Below are positions 6,543 through 9,820 of a stretch of 9,820 bases of DNA, one piece after another. The notes beneath the pieces were generated by a model. It had not been told where the DNA came from, did no database searches, and saw nothing but the letters and a program-made list of their open reading frames with translations. The translations under genes were made by a program, and so were the position numbers. This stretch comes from Pseudomonadota bacterium (GTDB lineage: Bacteria > Myxococcota_A > UBA796 > SXON01): contig SXOM01000205.1 in NCBI GenBank assembly GCA_005776735.1, positions 1 to 9,820 on the forward strand, given 5' to 3'. Position 1 is the stretch's first letter. Each line of letters starts with the position of its first letter.

Positions 6543-7673
6543 TCACGACGCCGCGCGGTGGTGCACCCGCGGCGGAAGCGGCGGGCTCGCCAACTCGACG
6601 TCGCGCAGCTCCGGCGGCAACGACTCGATCCACCCCGACGCGCGCAGGAGCTCGCTCAACTCGGCCTCGCCGCCCGCCGCGCCCTCACCGGCGGCGACGC
6701 CGGGCGCCGCGCTCTGACGCAAGAGGACGTCCGCGTTCCGCGATTGTGCCGCGAGCGCCGCGAGTACACACTCCTCCCACCGCACCCGCACCGGACCGTG
6801 GAGCGCCCGCGCCACCGCCTCCCGCGTCAGGAGGAACGCCCACCCCGGGCGCGTGACCACCACGCTCGCGCCGCGCGCACCCTGCTCGACCAGCGCGTTG
6901 ACCCCCACGAGCGTGCCGGCACCCGCGGTGGCGAGCGCTTCGGCGTGGCTCCCGCGGACGTTGCGGAGGATCTCCATCTCCGCGTCGGCAACGAGCCACG
7001 CGCCGTCGGACGCTTCGCCCTGCAGGAAGAGCACGTGCCGCTCTGGAAGGTACATCGGCGAGAACGCGCGCGCGAACGCCGCCACGGCCGGTCCGTCCAA
7101 CCCGCCCAGGCACGGAAGCCGCCGGAGCAGCGGTCCGAGCGAGGGCGGATCGGTCGGGGGCTCCGGGTGCACCAGCGCGTCCCACCACCGGGCCAGCCGC
7201 GAAGGTTGCGGCCGCGTCGGGATGGCCCGGGTGCCGGCGATCGCGACCGTGAGCCGCTGGTTGGTCACGTGCAGGCGCCGGACCAGCGCGTGCTGACCGA
7301 GCTCCAGGAACCGGGTGTAGGTGCCCGGGTTGTGGTCCCGCAGGTCGCGGATGGCCCGGGTGGGCAGGACCGCCAACGTCGCCGGCCCCCTCGCCCGCAG
7401 CGTGACCGACCGAACCTGCGTCGCGATGAACGCGGACGACTCCCCGAGGAGCTCACCCTGGCGCACGCGCCCCACCACCACGTCGTCGAGCTCCACGTCG
7501 AGCTCGCCGCCCACGATCGCCGCGAGCCCGTCGACCGGATCGCCCTGCGCCCAGACCAGGCCGCCGGGCGCCACCTCGCGGATCGACCACAACGACGCGA
7601 TCGCCGCGACCTCGCGTTCGGGGACCCCGCGCAGCGCGGGCAACTCGTGCAAACAGCGGGCAAGCTCGGTCAT
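6543..7673 (-). CDS. Protein with two cyclic-nucleotide-binding domains
   Basis: A 376-residue soluble protein with two CRP-like cyclic-nucleotide-binding (cNMP) domains and no recognisable output domain. Domain one spans about residues 8-130: the beta roll VWAQGDPVDGLAAIVGGELDV, then a phosphate-binding cassette GELLGESSAFIATQVRSVTLRA that keeps the key Gly-Glu (77-78) and Arg-Ser (88-89). A linker carrying WWDALVHPEPPTDPP joins domain two (about 180-300), which opens LFLQGEASDGAWLVADAEMEI. Its cassette is altered to GVNALVEQGARGAS, with Val258 in place of Glu, so it may not bind nucleotide. The C-terminal 70 residues are Ala/Gly-rich and end in a Pro-rich tail. Start: ATG at 7673; an in-frame GTG at 7691 would add six residues. 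Without a DNA-binding helix-turn-helix it is likely a signalling or scaffold protein rather than a classic CRP regulator. The partner is unknown. Confidence 0.82.
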   Translation of the reverse strand: MTELARCLHELPALRGVPEREVAAIASLWSIREVAPGGLVWAQGDPVDGLAAIVGGELDVELDDVVVGRVRQGELLGESSAFIATQVRSVTLRARGPATLAVLPTRAIRDLRDHNPGTYTRFLELGQHALVRRLHVTNQRLTVAIAGTRAIPTRPQPSRLARWWDALVHPEPPTDPPSLGPLLRRLPCLGGLDGPAVAAFARAFSPMYLPERHVLFLQGEASDGAWLVADAEMEILRNVRGSHAEALATAGAGTLVGVNALVEQGARGASVVVTRPGWAFLLTREAVARALHGPVRVRWEECVLAALAAQSRNADVLLRQSAAPGVAAGEGAAGGEAELSELLRASGWIESLPPELRDVELASPPLPPRVHHRAAS

Positions 7674-7711
7674 GTTCGGCCTCGCGGGCACCTACGGTCC
7701 ATAGCGGGCCG

Positions 7712-7717
7712 ACTGTA
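7712..7717 (-). promoter_or_regulatory. Possible -10 element (TACAGT) for the CNBD gene
   Basis: On the minus strand TACAGT fits TAnnnT and lies 38 bases before the ATG at 7673, giving a predicted leader of about 30 bases. No -35 box is recognisable. The element lies downstream of the structured repeat at 7761-7810, which would separate this gene from the barrel gene upstream. Confidence 0.25.
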
Positions 7718-7760
7718 GGCCGCGAGCTCCCGAAAGTTGGGGAGGCGGAGCGCCGCTTGG

Positions 7761-7810
7761 GCGGTGCCGCGGGCCCGTCCCCTCGCCGGGCCGAGGCGGG
7801 ACGGCACCGC
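7761..7810 (-). terminator. Strong inverted repeat downstream of the barrel gene
   Basis: GCGGTGCCG (7761-7769) pairs perfectly with CGGCACCGC (7802-7810). Inside it CCTCG (7781-7785) pairs with CGAGG (7792-7796) around a 6-base loop, with further G-C pairs between. The structure begins ten bases after the barrel stop codon (7820, minus strand), the position of a transcription terminator or 3' stabilising hairpin. No T-run follows on the minus strand, so it is not a canonical intrinsic terminator. The pairing is read from the sequence; the function is inferred. Confidence 0.45.
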
Positions 7811-7819
7811 GGCGGCCGC

Positions 7820-8464
7820 TCAGAACCGCCACCCCACGCCGAGCCCGACCGTGGGCGTGTGGACGTAGGTCTCGAGCTCCGTGGTGAGCCAGTCCTCGGC
7901 CTCGTCGGACACGCCCTCGGCGAAGCTCTCCAGGAGCGGGTTGGTGGGCCACTCCTCGGGCTCCACCCGCGTGTCGGCCGCCAGGGTGAACGTGCTGCCG
8001 AGCTCCACCTTCACCACGAGGTGCCGCGCCACCACGAACTCCCAACCGACGGCGGTGTCGAGCATGTGGAGCGTGGCCGCCGCTTCCCACGCCACCTCGC
8101 CCCCGAGCCCGAAGTCCATGTCGAGGACGGCCTCCAGCACCTCCTCGCCGGTGAGGCCGCCGCCGAGCGTGACCACGCCGTAGCCCGCCGCGAAGAAGAA
8201 CCCCTGCCGCTCGAACGGTCGCCACCCGAGGTGGGTGCGCAGCACGAACGAGTCCTCCAGGGCGGCGGAGATGAGCTCGGCGTCGGTCGTGGTGTACCAG
8301 CCTTCGCCGACCGCCAGGCCGTTGATGCCGTCCAGGTACACGCCCGGGAGGGCCCCTGCGGCGACCGAGAGTCGCAACCGCCCCGGACCCTCCGCCGTGA
8401 CACGGCCCCCGGCCATCACCGGCGCCTCGGTCACCAGCTCGACGTCGACGATCGGAGGGGTCAC
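7820..8464 (-). CDS. Predicted outer-membrane beta-barrel protein, uncharacterised
   Basis: A 214-residue protein with alternating polar/hydrophobic strands rich in Gly and aromatic residues (LRTHLGWRPF, FFFAAGYGVVTLGGGL, LHMLDTAVGWEFVVARHLVVKVELGSTF). It ends in VGLGVGWRF, and a terminal Phe is the classic outer-membrane barrel signal. The segment ALPGVYLDGINGLAVG resembles uncharacterised barrel proteins I associate with Myxococcota. About eight to ten strands would fit. Start: GTG at 8464, preceded by GGGAG at a 4-base spacing; an in-frame TAG eight codons upstream rules out a longer product. The oddity is the N-terminus, TPPIVDVELVTEAPVMAGG, which has no hydrophobic signal peptide although an outer-membrane protein needs one. 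The gene may therefore be 5'-truncated or misassembled, or the protein may not be exported in the usual way. It is divergent from the DUF2330 gene. Confidence 0.65.
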   Translation of the reverse strand: MTPPIVDVELVTEAPVMAGGRVTAEGPGRLRLSVAAGALPGVYLDGINGLAVGEGWYTTTDAELISAALEDSFVLRTHLGWRPFERQGFFFAAGYGVVTLGGGLTGEEVLEAVLDMDFGLGGEVAWEAAATLHMLDTAVGWEFVVARHLVVKVELGSTFTLAADTRVEPEEWPTNPLLESFAEGVSDEAEDWLTTELETYVHTPTVGLGVGWRF

Positions 8465-8482
8465 CGCGCTCCCGGTCCGGCG

Positions 8483-8506
8483 AGCCTAACGGATCTGCGG
8501 TACGCT
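8483..8506. promoter_or_regulatory. Divergent promoter region between barrel and DUF2330 genes
   Basis: The 63 bases between the two divergent starts hold a minus-strand TAGGCT (8483-8488, 18 bases before the GTG at 8464) and a plus-strand TACGCT (8501-8506, 21 bases before the ATG at 8528). Both fit TAnnnT. Neither has a clear -35 partner. Location between divergent genes makes a promoter here very likely; the exact boxes are tentative. Confidence 0.3.
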
Positions 8507-8527
8507 GAGGACCTCCCGTGGTGCCCG

Positions 8528-9820
8528 ATGTGGTTGCTCGTCTTGTGGGTCCAGTTCGCCGCCGCCTTCTGCGGCACCTACGTCGCCGTCGGTGACGACG
8601 CGCCGACCAACGAGGGCAGCAAGGTGGCGATCGTCCGCCAAGGGGGGGTTTCGACGTTGACCATGTCCAACGACGTCCATGGATCGGTCTCGGACTTCGC
8701 GATGGTCATCCCCGTCCCCGAGCTCGTCGTCGAAGCTGCGCTCAAGGTCGTCGACCCGGAGATCTTCTCCAAGATCGACGGCTACAGCGCAGCCCGCCTC
8801 GTGTCGTACACCTGCGCCGACTTTGCGCCGCGCGAAGGCGACAGCGACACCGACAGCGACACCGATTCCGACGCCGACTACGACACCGGCGGCACCGTGG
8901 TCGAGGGGGAGTACATCGTCGGCGAGTACGACGTGGTGGTGCTCTCCTCCAGCGAGTCCACCTCGTTGGTGAGCTGGTTGCAGAACAACGGGTACAACGT
9001 GCCGTCGGAGTCGGTGACCGTCCTCGGCGAGTACATCGACGCCGGCTCGTACTTCGTGGCTGCCCAGGTCCGGCCGGACGCGGGCGTGGTCGACGGCGAC
9101 ACGCTGTCGCCGTTGCAGATCTCCTACGCCGACACGACCGGCGTGCTTCCAATCCGCCTGGGCACGCTCAACTCGGCGGGGGAGCAGGACCTGACGATCT
9201 TCGGGATCAACGACCCCGCCGACGGCAAGCTCGCCATCGCGAACTACCCGGACGCCACCCTCGAAACCAACTGCATGCTCCCGGAGGACCAGGGCCTGGG
9301 GGAGTGGGTCGACGCGCAGATCGACGCCGCCCTGCCCGTGACCGGAGACGCGCACTGGGTCACCGAGTTCGCGTGGGAGAACGGAGGTTGCGACCCGTGT
9401 ACCCCGGACGGCGAGCTCACCGAGGTCGATCTGACGTCGTTGGGATTCGTGCCCGACCCGCACTACGGCTACGCCTACACGTTCACGCGGCTCCACACGC
9501 GCTACACGCCCGAGCAGGTCACCCAGGACCTCGTGCTGTACCCGAGCGGGATCCGGGCGGACACGCAGCTCCGCTACATCGACTACAACCACGAGCTCGA
9601 GCAGTTGTTCCGCGTGTGCGGGGTGGGATGGGTCGAGGACGGCGGCTCCTGCGACTTCGACGACGACGAGGCCGACGGCGACACCGCCGCCGGCGACGAC
9701 CCGGCCCTGGGGGGCAGGAAGAAGGTGCCCTCGTCCTGTGCTGCGTCCAGTGCCCGGCCGATCGCGCCATCGTGCCGGCCGTGCACGAGAGCGGTGGCGA
9801 TGCCGGCCGCAGCCGCGCGA
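8528..9820 (+). CDS. DUF2330 secreted protein, 3' end beyond the window
   Basis: Open for 431 codons with no stop before the right edge. A signal peptide (MWLLVLWVQFAAA) precedes FCGTYVAVGDDAPTNEGSKV, then VSTLTMSNDVHGSVSDFAMVIPVP, IDGYSAARLVSY and EYIVGEYDVVVLSSSES; this block order is that of DUF2330, an uncharacterised exported family. An acidic linker (DSDTDSDTDSDADYDT, residues 105-120) sits where relatives also have a variable low-complexity insert. Near the C-terminus there is an acidic stretch CDFDDDEADGDTAAGDD, where myxobacterial members often approach a MYXO-CTERM anchor. After the G6 run at 9709-9714 the frame reads KKVPSSCAASSARP and becomes unrecognisable, so the last 35 codons are doubtful. 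The start at ATG 8528 has only a distant GAGG upstream. Function unknown; envelope or extracellular location is inferred. Confidence 0.82.
   Translation, partial: MWLLVLWVQFAAAFCGTYVAVGDDAPTNEGSKVAIVRQGGVSTLTMSNDVHGSVSDFAMVIPVPELVVEAALKVVDPEIFSKIDGYSAARLVSYTCADFAPREGDSDTDSDTDSDADYDTGGTVVEGEYIVGEYDVVVLSSSESTSLVSWLQNNGYNVPSESVTVLGEYIDAGSYFVAAQVRPDAGVVDGDTLSPLQISYADTTGVLPIRLGTLNSAGEQDLTIFGINDPADGKLAIANYPDATLETNCMLPEDQGLGEWVDAQIDAALPVTGDAHWVTEFAWENGGCDPCTPDGELTEVDLTSLGFVPDPHYGYAYTFTRLHTRYTPEQVTQDLVLYPSGIRADTQLRYIDYNHELEQLFRVCGVGWVEDGGSCDFDDDEADGDTAAGDDPALGGRKKVPSSCAASSARPIAPSCRPCTRAVAMPAAAAR
8840..8887 (+). repeat. Asp-Ser-Asp-Thr linker repeat in the DUF2330 gene
   Basis: Forty-eight bases of alternating GAC/GAT and AGC/ACC/TCC/GCC codons encode D-S-D-T type units (residues 105-120). 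It resembles the Asp-Thr tract of the FG-GAP lipoprotein in composition but uses serine and alanine instead of glycine. It separates two conserved DUF2330 blocks and is probably an unstructured acidic loop. Confidence 0.7.

Noticed and set aside
8486..9592. A 368-codon minus-strand open frame opposite DUF2330
   Set aside because: The plus strand carries a signal peptide and ordered DUF2330 blocks; the minus product is Val/Arg/Asp-rich without recognisable features.

Overview
The window is a very GC-rich stretch of bacterial chromosome with nine protein-coding genes, two of them cut by the window edges. I see no rRNA, tRNA, CRISPR array, insertion sequence or phage gene. Gene content points to the Myxococcota (former Deltaproteobacteria) or a close relative, probably an environmental lineage. 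The pointers are short-leader lipoproteins followed by Asp/Thr/Gly-rich linkers, a MopE-like Cys/Asp motif joined to an FG-GAP propeller, a secreted cytochrome/copper type II monooxygenase, and a DUF2330 protein. Strong third-position GC bias produces very long spurious ORFs on both strands; genes were chosen by protein family content, motifs and start context.

Layout, left to right. Minus strand: the N-terminus of a membrane sensor protein (1-230, runs off the left edge); a HExxH-type putative peptide hydroxylase (390-1538); 16 bases upstream of it, a lipoprotein with a c-type haem motif and a complete copper type II (PHM/DBH-like) monooxygenase core (1555-2745); and an MFS transporter (2864-4081). 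Plus strand, divergent from the transporter: an FG-GAP lipoprotein (4113-5924) whose stop overlaps the start of a 2OG-Fe(II) oxygenase (5921-6532). Minus strand, convergent with that pair: a tandem cyclic-nucleotide-binding-domain protein (6543-7673) and a predicted outer-membrane barrel (7820-8464). Plus strand, divergent from the barrel: a DUF2330 secreted protein (8528 to the right edge).

The genes do not form one obvious pathway. Two local units stand out. The first is the monooxygenase and HExxH hydroxylase pair, two different oxygen-activating chemistries that both act on peptides in characterised relatives. The second is the translationally coupled FG-GAP lipoprotein and 2OG oxygenase. 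With the copper enzyme, three unrelated putative hydroxylases lie within about 6 kb. No RiPP precursor peptide, radical SAM enzyme or dedicated peptide exporter is visible, so any shared pathway is a hypothesis. No intergenic gap exceeds 300 bases.
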